NCBI GenBank assembly: GCA_035772405.1
Contig: JAYKKM010000054.1
Span: 3,508,001-3,572,000 of the forward strand
DNA from: Chrysogorgia sp. JL179-B06
Taxonomy: Eukaryota > Cnidaria > Anthozoa > Scleralcyonacea > Chrysogorgiidae
Reading direction: 5' to 3'
DNA: 64,000 bases
The translations under genes were made by a program, and so were the position numbers. The notes under the pieces were generated by a model. It worked only from the letters and a program-made list of their open reading frames with translations. It did not search any database and was not told the DNA's origin. Position 1 is the first letter of the stretch. Every line of letters starts with the position of its first letter. Of the stretch, positions 1 through 9,440 are shown piece by piece.

Positions 1-494
1 TAACACCTACATTGAAGGACTTACATTGGCTACCTGTGGAGCATAGGATACAGTATAAAATCCTCTTACTAGTCTTCAAGTGTATGAATGATATCGCACC
101 ATCTTATTTGAAAGATCTCATTCGCCCATATGTTCCCAAACGTCAATTGCGGTCTTCATCGAAACATTATCTCGAATCTGAACCATACAAACTCATAGGT
201 TATGGCAAGCGAGCCTTCTCAGTAGCAGGGCCCATATTACGGAATTCTTTACCAGACCATCTAAGAGATCCCACCATACCTAAAGAAACTTTTAAGAATA
301 GGCTTAAAACATACTTGTTTAATTTAGCTTATTATTAAGTATCCATTTTAATTATTGAACGTTACTTTTCTACTTGTAAATTATTAATAGTTAGGAGTTC
401 TTTAAGCATGTTGTAATTATTTTATTTATCTTCATTGTAAAGCGCTAAGGGCTAAAGGGATTAGCGCTATATAAATAAACATTACATTACATTA
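1..494 (+). mobile_element. 3' end of an L2/CR1-like LINE
   Basis: An open frame at 12-338 encodes the C-terminal tail of a non-LTR reverse transcriptase polyprotein. It starts at the typical LHWLPV block, continues with YKILLLVFKCMND and ends near FKNRLKTYLFN. The start is cut by the window edge, so the ATG at 12 is an internal methionine. After the stop comes an AT-rich 3' UTR with a GCGCTAAGG...AGCGCTATATAA hairpin-like end and a short ATTAC tail (about 477-494), as in L2/CR1-like elements. Family assignment is from recognisable conserved blocks, not a search. Confidence 0.8.
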
Positions 495-574
495 AAAATA
501 TAGCTTTGTAATAACATGAAATATTTTGCCCGGTTGAAGCTTCAGTCTTCACTAAGAAAATGTCTGAGTTACTG

Positions 575-705
575 ACAGGAATCCAGTCCACAATCTTCTG
601 ATCGCTCTAACAATTGAGCTATCATATGAACTCAGATGGTAGAGCGAAGGTTACTGAATGTGTACTAGTCTGGTTCATAATGCCGGGACATACACCATAC
701 ATCCT
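575..705 (-). repeat. tRNA-derived SINE-like repeat, copy 1
   Basis: Read on the minus strand, this carries a tRNA-like A box (TAGCTCAATTGTTAGAGCG) and a looser downstream B-box-like stretch. The adjacent block, with ATTGAGCTATC then CAGATG and AGAGCGAAGGTTAC on the plus strand, recurs at 38890-38990. No proper acceptor stem is visible, so it is a SINE head and not a tRNA gene. Confidence 0.5.
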
Positions 706-742
706 GCGTGTAATATCTACGACTATGAGTTTCAATATACAT

Positions 743-765
743 TATATATATATATATATATATAT
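743..765. repeat. (AT)n microsatellite
   Basis: Uninterrupted AT dinucleotide run of about 23 bases. Confidence 0.9.
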
Positions 766-779
766 GTTTGTATTCAATG

Positions 780-1686
780 TTAATTTGCAAGTACAGGTAT
801 GGTGGGAAATACATGCAGCTTGACAATAATTAAACTGACCAACGATTGCAGCGACCTTCGTTCTAATTGTCATCTCAGTTTATATCTGATAAAACACTGC
901 TGCGAGTGTTTTAAACATTACTTCAAAAACTCATTAATAATTCAAGAGCAAACTGGCCTATCATCTCACGTAAATCGCTCACGTGCATCGTGTTCTATAC
1001 CACATAAAACACTATCATTCTTGAAAGCCCGGGGGCGGACTTCGGTCCCAGGGGGAAGCGGGGCTGATTGTAGTTTGACCTCATTAGTATTCTCAAAATA
1101 TAGAATACTAATGAACATGGCATTTTATATAAAATTGTCATCCTAATACGAGAAGTCCAACGAGAAAGCAAAAATATTCAAGCAAATTTCAACGAGCTAC
1201 CTGCCTATATTTTTTAATTTACTAGAGAGAACCACCTAACAAGAAACCTAACAATGTGAATGTGATACGATATATAATAAGTACAATGAATAAGTCAGGA
1301 CAAACATACATGAACAACATAACTTTATAACATTGCTAACAAATTTGAAAGCGTACCTTCCTCGGTGTGGGATTTTTAGTCAAAACCGAAGCTACTTGAA
1401 GCCTCTTGATTTATCTAATATGCTCTTCGTTAAAATAGTGTGATAAATAAAGGTAGAAAACCTTTCTCGAGAAAACAGGTTCCTGACTTGTTCCATTAGA
1501 ACCATTTCTATGTCTTTGAAGATTCTTAAACCCGCTCTAAAACGCGAAGTGTTGACTGTTGTAGAATTTGATTCTTCTGCAGTAAAAACAACGACATTCA
1601 AATTTTCGTCAAATTGCTGACAGGTCTCGAAATTGAATGAATTAACACTATTATTGGAAGTCCCAAGAGGTTCGTTTTTGAAGCTG
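780..1686. other. Non-coding, repeat-derived stretch
   Basis: No recognisable gene. Around 888-950 is a block (GATAAAACACTGCTG, GTGTTTTAAACATTACTTC) that recurs beside the foldback at 1757-1810. Open frames at 799-1146 (+) and 1392-1691 (-, 99 codons) match nothing I know and have no neighbours that would support them. Confidence 0.5.
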
Positions 1687-1786
1687 TTCAAAACACTCGC
1701 AGCACGTGTTTTATCAGGTCTAAAACCACTCGCGCTGCGCGCTCGTGGTTTTAAACCTGATAAAACACTGCTGCTCGTGTTTTAAA
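1687..1786. repeat. 100-bp foldback palindrome
   Basis: Near-perfect inverted repeat. The arms start at TTCAAAACACTCGCAGCA and return as its reverse complement ending TGTTTTAAAC. The tip is the self-complementary CTCGCGCTGCGCGCTCG. The same tip occurs in the next foldback, so the two are related. Confidence 0.85.
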
Positions 1787-1977
1787 CATTACTTCAAAAA
1801 CTCATTAATATTCATTAACCAAATTGTCCAATCACATTTCCGTATTTAGTCACGCGCAAGGCTTTTATACCTGATAAAATCCAAGTCTTTACGAACTTAC
1901 ATCAACCCAATTTACCTCCAATAGAAAATAAAAACCAGTACACTCCCTAGTGGTTACAATCAATTGTTTTTGAAGCT
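1787..1977. other. AT-rich spacer between foldbacks
   Basis: No coding signal. It shares a segment with 917-945 (ACTTCAAAAACTCATTAAT). Confidence 0.5.
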
Positions 1978-2075
1978 ATTTAAAACACTCGAACTCGCGT
2001 TTCATCATATCTAAAATGCTCGCGCTGCGCGCTCGCATTTTAAATATGATAAAACGCGAGTTCGAGTGTTTTAAA
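1978..2075. repeat. 98-bp foldback palindrome
   Basis: Inverted repeat with arms TTTAAAACACTCGAACTCGC and its complement, and the same GC-rich tip (GCTCGCGCTGCGCGCTCG) as the foldback at 1687. It is a second member of one foldback family. Confidence 0.85.
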
Positions 2076-2191
2076 TACTACATAGCATTAGAAACATCAT
2101 CTCTGCACTGGCCATATTATATGGGATCTGGAGGTTACGGTTTAATTCCTATCAAGAACTCAGAAATACTTGTTTAGTCTCAACAAATACC

Positions 2192-2462
2192 TGTCGGAGA
2201 CTGTCTATATTATATACATCTTAATATAGACGATTTAATGGCGTGGTTAATTATTACTGTGGTTAGTGACGAACATGATATAATTGACATTTAGATTATA
2301 CTTGAGAGGGTTTAAAGATAGCGAGTGAGACTGTTTTGACTGTGAGAGAGATTAGACGTACACAACTGTGAGTGCTTTTCAATAATATACTTTTATCAAA
2401 CCAAATTCGCCTCGTCGAGTTCTTTGTTGTTCAACACCCATTAGTAAGGGTCAATTTACTAT
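2192..2462 (+). repeat. 5' LTR of the BEL/Pao element
   Basis: 271-bp terminal repeat beginning TGTCGGAGACTG and ending TCAATTTACTAT. It matches 7929-8192 over its whole length except for one extra T in a T run and a 6-bp insertion (GACGTA), both near its middle. It should contain the element's promoter; no clear TATA box can be singled out in such AT-rich sequence. Confidence 0.95.
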
Positions 2463-2489
2463 ACCTGGCACCTCCGACGGGATCGTGAA

Positions 2490-5400
2490 ATGGAAGAGAC
2501 AAACGCCAGCGCCGTGCTGGAAACAAAATTAGTTCAATTGCAACTAACGACGAAGCGAACAGACGGAATCTTAGCGAAATCCGAGGAAGAATCCATCGCT
2601 CGACATCTGGGAACACTTCGAACGGTCATTGGCGAAGTGGACAAGTTAAGGCTTACGGTTGAAGCTGAAAAAATAGGCAGAAAAGAGGACACTACCGAGT
2701 GGAGCGCAGATATGGATATCAAGATCAGCGTGGCAGATAGTCATGTACAACTGACGAAGGAATGGTTGGCGAAAAACAAGAGGAAACTAGAGGAAATCGA
2801 GAAAGAAGAGAAGATCAAGTTCGAGGTAAAACTTCATCAAACTAAAGTAAAATTGCAAAACGAACTTAGTCTTGAAAGCTCCCCGCAGGCGAGTAAAACT
2901 ATGACAGGAATGCAAGCGAAATTACCGAAGCTAGTTATTTCGAAATTCAATGGTTCTCCTATGGATTGGCCAAGGTTTTGGGGACAATTCTCAGAGAACA
3001 TTGAGAAATCCTCTATTGCCCCAGTAACCAAGTTTTCGTACCTTCGCGAGTTGTTAGAGCCTAAAGCGCGACAAACAGTCGAAGCATTACCCTTCAACGC
3101 CGAGGGGTACAATCGAGCGATAAGCCTCCTCAAAGATAAGTTTGGAAAAGAATCCGAAATAGTAAAGGGTTACACGTGCGAGATTCTTGGGTTACCCACA
3201 ATACAAACCGCCAACCCGAGGAAAATTCATGAGTTTAGCGAGAAGTTGTCTCACTGCGTTCAAGCTTTAGAGACATTGAAAAAGCTTGGCGGGGTCAATG
3301 GCGCCGTGTCAATGACTCTAGACAAAATACCTAGCATTCGTGGAGATTTAGCGCGAACAGACCCTGAATGGGAGAAATGGGACTTCGCCAAACTAGTCGA
3401 AGCACTCAACCAGTGGTGTCGAAGAAACCCAATCGACAAACCTTTCGAGCAAAGCGACGATCCATTTAGCAGCAAGAAAAGAGACAAGCTGTTTCATGTC
3501 TCTCGTCAGAGATTAAATCCACGTAGTTGCGTTTATTGCGATAGCGGCCAGCACAGAACAAACGATTGCACGGAAGTGATTCTGACGTCAGCCCGTAAGC
3601 AGATACTAGCCAAAAGAAGATTATGTTTTAATTGCGCCGCGGGTAATCATAAAGCCTCTGAGTGCCCGAGTAAAGCCACTTGTAGGAAGTGCGAAAGGAG
3701 ACATCACACGTCCATTTGTGATTCTCACGATAACAAACCAGACGGTGAAACTTCTGGCAAAAACATTGCCATGACTACATGCCAGAAAAGCGAAGCGGTG
3801 TTTCCTGTAGTCGTTGTAGAGGTCAACGGAATTCGATGTAGGGCGCTGATTGATTCAGGAGCAGGGAGCTCCTACGTGTCTGCAAAACTGATAGACTTAC
3901 TCAAACTCAAACCATCACAATCACTGATCAAAAACATTGACATGCTAATGGCCTCTAAGATTTCTAAACTCGATGTCTACGACATGAAACTTGACTCGCT
4001 AGATGGCTCGTTCAGTCTTCCGGTGAAAGCCACAAAGATAAACAAAGGTGAACTTTTGTTGATCGACAATCCCAAATACCCCGAATTAATTAATCAATAC
4101 CCCCACTTAAAGGGCGTGACCATGAACGACGATGGCGTCAAAGATACCCTGCCGGTTCATGTAATTCTGGGGAGCGGGGAGTACGCAAAAATCAAAACGC
4201 AAACGAGACCGAGAATAGGAGACGAGAAAGCCCCTATCGCCGAGTTGACCAAGTTTGGTTGGTTTCTAATGGGCCCTGGGTACGAGTTCGAAAACAACGT
4301 GATGTTGATGACCCAGACCTCCCACACCGAGTACGAGGAATTGTGTAGGCTCGACGTTCTAGGGCTCGAAGACACCCCCCAACACGACCAGTCGGTGGTG
4401 TTTGGTGAATTCAAAGAGCAGTTGACCCGGTCGCCCGAGGGATGGTACGAGACCGCGTTACCATGGAAACCAAACCATCCCTATCTTCCCAACAATGAAC
4501 GTGGTAGTCTGAAGCGACTCGGAAGTTTGACCAAAAAACTTCAACGCGAAAACCTGATGGAGAAGTACGACAGCATCATGCAAGAACAACTCACTGAGGG
4601 GGTCATCGAAAGAGTTTCACCCCCCACGGTGACCGGAAGTGACGTAGTTTCACCCCCCACTGTGACCGGAAGTGACCCAGTTTCACCCCCCACGGTGACC
4701 GGAAGTGACCCAGTTTCACCCCCTACGGTGACTGGAAGCGACGTTAGGAAATTCTACATTCCCCACAGATACGTAGTCCGAGAATCAGCCCAGACGACAA
4801 AAATGAGGATTGTGTACGACGCCTCGGCCCGAGAATCACCCGACGCTCCATCCCTGAACGATTGCCTCTACACAGGACCAGCCTTACAGAACAGGTTATG
4901 GAACGTTCTGGTGCAACAGAGAGCATTTCCCGTGGTAATATCGGGTGACATTAAACAAGCCTTCCTACAGGTCCGAGTTCGACAAAGTGAGAGAGATGCG
5001 CTCCGATTCCACTGGAGATCCAATGTCGGCGCAGAGATCCTAACATATCGTTTTACGCGAGTATTGTTCGGCCTTGCGCCTTCGCCATTTCTACTCGGGG
5101 GAGTCCTCGAATGCCACCTCGACTCGTGGTCCAAGAGGTATCCGGAAGAAGTGGAACGACTACGCCGTACCTTGTATGTCGACGATATTTTGTCTGGCGG
5201 TCAAGACACCACAGAGGCGCAGCGACGCAAAGCCACTGCAATCGAAATTATGGATGAGGCGAAGTTCAAGTTGCACAAATGGATCAACTCCAACGTACCC
5301 GAGCTGGAAGACAAAACCAACCCAATCTGTGACGAACAATCGTTTGCGAAGCAACAATTGCAAGTCAAGCCGAGTGAGTCGAAGTTGCTGGGCCTCAAAT

Positions 5401-7793
5401 GGGACAAGACCGCGGATAGCATCGCAGTAGAATTCCCTGCCGGTGTGCCAGCAACCACCAAGCGCGAACTGCTCGCAAGTTTAGCAAAGATCTACGACCC
5501 GCTTGGTATAGTATCCCCGACAACGTTGCAAGGCAAACTCGTGTTTTGCGACGTATGCGACTCCAAAATTGGATGGGATTCCAATCTTCCAGATAACCTA
5601 CAAAGACGATGGCTGAAGTTTGAGAAATCCCTTCCCGAGCGAATAAGTATTCCGAGACCACTCGCCCCATACCATCAACCAGTCCATTCAGCCGAATTGC
5701 ACGTGTTTGGAGACGCATCAACTGAGGGAGTAGGTACAGTCGTCTACTCCGTGGTCCGCCAAGCCGGAGGAGTCACAACGTCCCTCGTTGCGGCGAAGTC
5801 CCGACTAGCGAAGAAGAATCTGACGGTACCGAGATTAGAGTTGGTCGGTGCTCACATGTCGGCAAATCTCGTGACGAACGTAAAGAATGCCCTAATAAAA
5901 CTTCCCACACCAGAGATCATTGGTTGGTTGGATAGCACCGTAGTACTCCACTGGCTTCTCGGTAACGGTCAGTACAAACAGTTCGTGGAAAATCGCGTGA
6001 GGAAGGTGCGAGAGCATACCGAGATCCAGTGGAGGTACGTGCCCACGGAAGAGAATCCGGCAGACATCGCGAGCCGTGGAGGGCAGATTGCTAACGGTAC
6101 GTGGTTGACTGGCCCTGAGTGGCTCGCTGATCGTGATCGCTGGCCAGAAGATCGAGTGGCGAAGAAATCACCAACCTCCGAGGTCGAAGCGAAAGTCATG
6201 AAGGAGGTGCTCAGCCTCGCACGAGAACAAGAACGAGATGAAGATTCCGAGAATGACCCCTTCGAGAATCTCATCCAACGTCACGACCTACTTCGTGCAC
6301 TCCGGATTCAAGCCTGGGTACACCGCTTCACGACAAACCGTCATTGCAAAGGGCCCCTGACATGCGATGACCTAAGAGAAGTTCGAAACTGGTGGATAAA
6401 ACGAGAGCAAGCGAAAGATTCCCTAAGACCCCACTTCGAGCATACGAAGCAGTCCCTTAACCTCGTCGAGAATCAACACGGGATTCTCGAATGCCACGGA
6501 AGAATCCAAGGGGATTGTCCTATATACCTCCCAGCCTACTCCGAGTTTACTCGAAAACTCGTGCAGAGATACCACGTCGAAACACTACACGGTGGCGTGT
6601 TGTTGACGATGGCAGCTGTGCGTGAGATCTATTGGGTCCCGACGCTAAGACAACTAGTGAAAGCTGGTCGTGCGAAGTGCTATGGCTGTAAGCGATTCAC
6701 AGCGACGCCGGTCGTAAAACCAATTCCAGGGAAGCTGCCTAAAGATCGTACCACTGGCGGAGCAGCTTTCGAAGTGATAGGTACGGACTTCGCAGGTCCT
6801 ATTCGCTACAAATGCTCCAGCAAACGCGAAGGCAAGAGCTACTTGGTCATATTCTCATGCAGTCTGTCAAGGGCAGTCCATCTCGAGCTGATCAAGAACC
6901 TCGAAACGACATCATTTCTCCCGTGCCTAAAACGACTGATCGCACGACGTGGACGTCCGAGAATCATCTATTCAGACAACGGGGCTACGTTCGTCAAGGC
7001 CTCCAAGTGGTTAAAACAAGTAAGGAACGACGAACGAGTGCAAGGCCTTCTGCAACACTACGACGTGACGTGGAAATTTAACTTGAGCAGAGCCCCATGG
7101 TGGGGTGGTCAGTTCGAGCGGTTGATCGGAGTGGTAAAGAGCGCTATGTACAAGGTGATCGGTGGAGCGACGCTGACGTGGTCGGAATTGAGCAACGTGC
7201 TGCTAGATGTAGAGATCCAAGTGAACCGACGTCCACTTAGCTATATGGAAGACGACGTGGAACTTCCAACCTTAACCCCTTCCACATTTCTATTTCAACG
7301 AGCTAACGAATTACCCGAAAGGGAACCATGGAGGATCGAAGACCAAGACCTACGGAAACGAGCGAAGTATCTAATAACGTGTAAAAATAGCTTGTGGAAG
7401 CGATGGCAACGCGAGTACCTGACCGCGCTAAGAGAACGTCACAGCCTCGTCCATAAGACCCCGAAATATGAAGTTAAAGAAGGAGACGCAGTGATCATAA
7501 AGACAGACGACAAGAACCGAGGGAAATGGCCACTAGCCATCGTGGAGAAGTTATTCCCAGGACCAGATGGTCGGACGCGAGCTGTTCAGCTCAAGACGAA
7601 GAATGGCGTGTTAGAAAGACCCGTTCAGCACCTCTATCCGCTGGAACTTCAGTGCGACACGAAAGAGAAGAACACGAACGAAGGCCGAGTCCCATTGAAC
7701 CCCGGAGCCCGAAGGTTCATGCCGAAAAGAGCAGCCGCAGCAGATGCAGAAGCGAAAATAACCGCCATAGCAGAAGAAGAAGAAGATATGTGA
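2490..7793 (+). CDS. BEL/Pao gag-pol polyprotein
   Basis: Single intact frame of 1767 codons. Approximate domains: coiled N-terminus (1-140); DUF1759-type gag from about 144 (KLPKLVISKFNG); cysteine zinc knuckles at about 347-410 (CVYCDSGQH, CFNCAAGNH, CRKCERRH); aspartic protease with DSGAGSSYV near 455; a fourfold 11-residue repeat at 709-752; reverse transcriptase from about 754 (FYIPHR) with the YVDD site near 895; RNase H with FGDAS near 1073; integrase zinc domain with HHCC residues at about 1361-1400; integrase core with D (GTDFAG), D (YSDNGATF) and E (QFERLIG) near 1431, 1495 and 1541; DUF5641-type tail at about 1615-1722. All catalytic residues I can check are present. It would be made as one polyprotein and cut by its own protease. 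The ATG at 2490 follows the 5' LTR closely and is the first in frame. Confidence 0.95.
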   Translation: MEETNASAVLETKLVQLQLTTKRTDGILAKSEEESIARHLGTLRTVIGEVDKLRLTVEAEKIGRKEDTTEWSADMDIKISVADSHVQLTKEWLAKNKRKLEEIEKEEKIKFEVKLHQTKVKLQNELSLESSPQASKTMTGMQAKLPKLVISKFNGSPMDWPRFWGQFSENIEKSSIAPVTKFSYLRELLEPKARQTVEALPFNAEGYNRAISLLKDKFGKESEIVKGYTCEILGLPTIQTANPRKIHEFSEKLSHCVQALETLKKLGGVNGAVSMTLDKIPSIRGDLARTDPEWEKWDFAKLVEALNQWCRRNPIDKPFEQSDDPFSSKKRDKLFHVSRQRLNPRSCVYCDSGQHRTNDCTEVILTSARKQILAKRRLCFNCAAGNHKASECPSKATCRKCERRHHTSICDSHDNKPDGETSGKNIAMTTCQKSEAVFPVVVVEVNGIRCRALIDSGAGSSYVSAKLIDLLKLKPSQSLIKNIDMLMASKISKLDVYDMKLDSLDGSFSLPVKATKINKGELLLIDNPKYPELINQYPHLKGVTMNDDGVKDTLPVHVILGSGEYAKIKTQTRPRIGDEKAPIAELTKFGWFLMGPGYEFENNVMLMTQTSHTEYEELCRLDVLGLEDTPQHDQSVVFGEFKEQLTRSPEGWYETALPWKPNHPYLPNNERGSLKRLGSLTKKLQRENLMEKYDSIMQEQLTEGVIERVSPPTVTGSDVVSPPTVTGSDPVSPPTVTGSDPVSPPTVTGSDVRKFYIPHRYVVRESAQTTKMRIVYDASARESPDAPSLNDCLYTGPALQNRLWNVLVQQRAFPVVISGDIKQAFLQVRVRQSERDALRFHWRSNVGAEILTYRFTRVLFGLAPSPFLLGGVLECHLDSWSKRYPEEVERLRRTLYVDDILSGGQDTTEAQRRKATAIEIMDEAKFKLHKWINSNVPELEDKTNPICDEQSFAKQQLQVKPSESKLLGLKWDKTADSIAVEFPAGVPATTKRELLASLAKIYDPLGIVSPTTLQGKLVFCDVCDSKIGWDSNLPDNLQRRWLKFEKSLPERISIPRPLAPYHQPVHSAELHVFGDASTEGVGTVVYSVVRQAGGVTTSLVAAKSRLAKKNLTVPRLELVGAHMSANLVTNVKNALIKLPTPEIIGWLDSTVVLHWLLGNGQYKQFVENRVRKVREHTEIQWRYVPTEENPADIASRGGQIANGTWLTGPEWLADRDRWPEDRVAKKSPTSEVEAKVMKEVLSLAREQERDEDSENDPFENLIQRHDLLRALRIQAWVHRFTTNRHCKGPLTCDDLREVRNWWIKREQAKDSLRPHFEHTKQSLNLVENQHGILECHGRIQGDCPIYLPAYSEFTRKLVQRYHVETLHGGVLLTMAAVREIYWVPTLRQLVKAGRAKCYGCKRFTATPVVKPIPGKLPKDRTTGGAAFEVIGTDFAGPIRYKCSSKREGKSYLVIFSCSLSRAVHLELIKNLETTSFLPCLKRLIARRGRPRIIYSDNGATFVKASKWLKQVRNDERVQGLLQHYDVTWKFNLSRAPWWGGQFERLIGVVKSAMYKVIGGATLTWSELSNVLLDVEIQVNRRPLSYMEDDVELPTLTPSTFLFQRANELPEREPWRIEDQDLRKRAKYLITCKNSLWKRWQREYLTALRERHSLVHKTPKYEVKEGDAVIIKTDDKNRGKWPLAIVEKLFPGPDGRTRAVQLKTKNGVLERPVQHLYPLELQCDTKEKNTNEGRVPLNPGARRFMPKRAAAADAEAKITAIAEEEEDM
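4614..4745 (+). repeat. In-frame 33-bp x 4 repeat inside BEL pol
   Basis: Four head-to-tail 33-bp units coding VSPPTVTGSD plus one variable residue or two. They sit between the protease part and the first RT block, where related elements have a short linker before FYIP. The repeats keep frame and differ by a few mostly silent changes, so the expansion is recent but tolerated. Confidence 0.95.
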
Positions 7794-7928
7794 ATACTTT
7801 ATACACATTTATAGAACATTAACACTAGACAAATATTCCAGTTTTGTTTTTCACGAACACGTTGATTCCTGGTAGTGCAGTCTCCTTAGGGAACATGCAA
7901 TTTAGTTCCTAACTTGCATGGGGGAGTG
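7794..7928 (+). other. BEL 3' untranslated segment with polypurine tract
   Basis: Short non-coding stretch between the gag-pol stop and the 3' LTR. It ends in GGGGGAG at about 7919-7926, the expected plus-strand primer position. Confidence 0.7.
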
Positions 7929-8192
7929 TGTCGGAGACTGTCTATATTATATACATCTTAATATAGACGATTTAATGGCGTGGTTAATTATTACTGTGGT
8001 TAGTGACGAACATGATATAATTGACATTTAGATTATACTTGAGAGGGTTTAAAGATAGCGAGTGAGACTGTTTGACTGTGAGAGAGATTACACAACTGTG
8101 AGTGCTTTTCAATAATATACTTTTATCAAACCAAATTCGCCTCGTCGAGTTCTTTGTTGTTCAACACCCATTAGTAAGGGTCAATTTACTAT
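7929..8192 (+). repeat. 3' LTR of the BEL/Pao element
   Basis: 264-bp copy of the 5' LTR, 7 bp shorter because it lacks one T and a 6-bp segment. It is followed by the target duplication ATACC. Confidence 0.95.
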
Positions 8193-8197
8193 ATACC

Positions 8198-8464
8198 AAC
8201 GTATTTGGTATTCAGTCCTCTCTATCTAACTACGTAGATTTTGTTCACGTACTGTATCATAAGTCAATTAATATATAACTTCTAATCGATAATTACAATA
8301 CGGTCAGAACAGTTAAGTAACTTCTGTAAATTATATATGCCTATACTATTCAATATCAAACAATATCATATCATAAGTGATATAAAATGTTGTTCCACGC
8401 AGGCAGTATAGAAATAAAAATCGAAAACTGTGAAAGGTTGCCGGTTGGTGTATTTCCGAAATGG
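8198..8464. other. AT-rich spacer, no gene seen
   Basis: Low-complexity AT-rich sequence after the BEL element. I see no coding or structural signal. Confidence 0.5.
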
Positions 8465-8545
8465 TGTGTAGGAGGTCTAATGTTTCAAGCGAAGGTCCTT
8501 CGTCAGGGAGAGGGCCTGTGCTGGAAACGTTACACATCCTACACA
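8465..8545. repeat. Hairpin with ribozyme-like loop
   Basis: Inverted repeat with outer arms GTGTAGGAGGTCTAATGTTTC and an imperfect complement ending CATCCTACAC. The loop holds a second hairpin (CGAAGGTCCTTCG). On the minus strand it contains CTGACGA...GAAAC, which resembles a hammerhead core, but the expected stem I does not pair. Confidence 0.55.
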
Positions 8546-8589
8546 TCTTTTATAGACAAAACTTAAAGTATAATTATATACAACTTTCT

Positions 8590-8837
8590 ATTATAGAGTT
8601 CCCTTGGCGTAAGCCCACGAACGATTCAGACAAAACTTTAAACTTATTCTCTATATACGCCGATGATGCGGTTTTATATAATTCTGCTGCTACAGAGTTT
8701 AATTTATACAATCTTCTCTTCAAAAATAAATTACTTGGATAATATATCTATGTGGTATATGAATAAGTTGGCAATTAACTCAAAGAAGTCTAAAGTGATG
8801 TTGGTAGTGGCAGTTGCCAAAGATTGGGACATGTATT
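8590..8837 (+). pseudogene. Decayed LINE reverse transcriptase fragment
   Basis: Two overlapping frames give pieces of one RT: LFSIYADDAVLYNSA in one, then MWYMNKLAINSKKSKVMLV in another. YADD is the RT active site and the second block is the usual downstream helix of LINE RTs. At least one frameshift separates them. The fragment runs straight into the satellite at 8838. Confidence 0.65.
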
Positions 8838-9440
8838 ACCTATCATTGATTGCGTAATGGGTTCTTTGCACTTATTATTGATTGCGTAATGGGTTCTTTG
8901 CACTTATTATTCATTGCGTAATGGGTTCTTTGCACCTATTATTGATTGCGTAATGGATTCTTTGCACTTATTATTGATTGCGTAATGGTTCTTTGCACCT
9001 ATTATTGATTGCGTAATGGGTTCTTTGCACTTATTATTGATTGCGTAATGGGTTCTTTGCACATCTATTATTGATTACGTAATGGGTTCTTTGCACCTAT
9101 CATTGATTGCGTAATGGTTCTTTGCACTTATTATTGATTGCGTAATGGCTTCTTTGCATCTATTATTGATTGCGTAATTGGGTTCTTTGCGCCTATTATT
9201 GATTGCGTAATTGGGTTCTTTGCATCTATTATTGATTGCGTAATTGGGTTCTTTGCACTTATTATTGATTGCGTAATTGGGTTCTTTGCATCTATTATTG
9301 ATTGCGTAATTGGGTTCTTTGCATCTATTATTGATTGCGTAATTGGGTTCTTTGCACTTATTATTGATTGCGTAATTGCGTTCTTTGCACCTATCATTGA
9401 TTGCGTAATTGGATTCTTTGCACCTATCATTGATTGCGTA
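8838..9440. repeat. 32/33-bp satellite array, about 18-19 units
   Basis: Head-to-tail units of ATTGATTGCGTAATGGGTTC type followed by TTTGCACCTATT. The left units are mostly 31-32 bp with GTAATGG; the right ones are 33 bp with GTAATTGGG. The switch to 33 bp produces long open frames on both strands with an 11-residue period (IDCVIGFFASI on plus). These are by-products of the repeat length. Confidence 0.95.

Larger units (their letters stand above)
2187..8197 (+). mobile_element. Complete BEL/Pao LTR retrotransposon
   Basis: The full element runs 2192-8192 between two LTRs and is flanked by the 5-bp target duplication ATACC (2187-2191 and 8193-8197). It has a primer-binding-site-like stretch after the 5' LTR (TGGCACCTCCGACGGG from about 2466), one long gag-pol ORF, and a purine tract (GGGGGAG, about 7919-7926) directly before the 3' LTR. 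The LTRs differ, as far as I can see, only by two small indels and the ORF is open. This is therefore a young and possibly still functional insertion. Clade order (protease, RT, RNase H, integrase) and DUF1759-type gag fix it as BEL/Pao. Confidence 0.95.

Noticed and set aside
1392..1691. 99-codon minus frame as a gene
   Set aside because: No recognisable domain, no supporting neighbour, and it runs into a foldback repeat.
5074..5430. Plus-strand frame inside the BEL pol gene and many minus frames across 2431-7808
   Set aside because: Shadows of the intact 1767-codon ORF; no independent domains.
8838..9440. Possible CRISPR-like regularly spaced array
   Set aside because: No unique spacers; adjacent units are nearly identical throughout, and the genome is eukaryotic.
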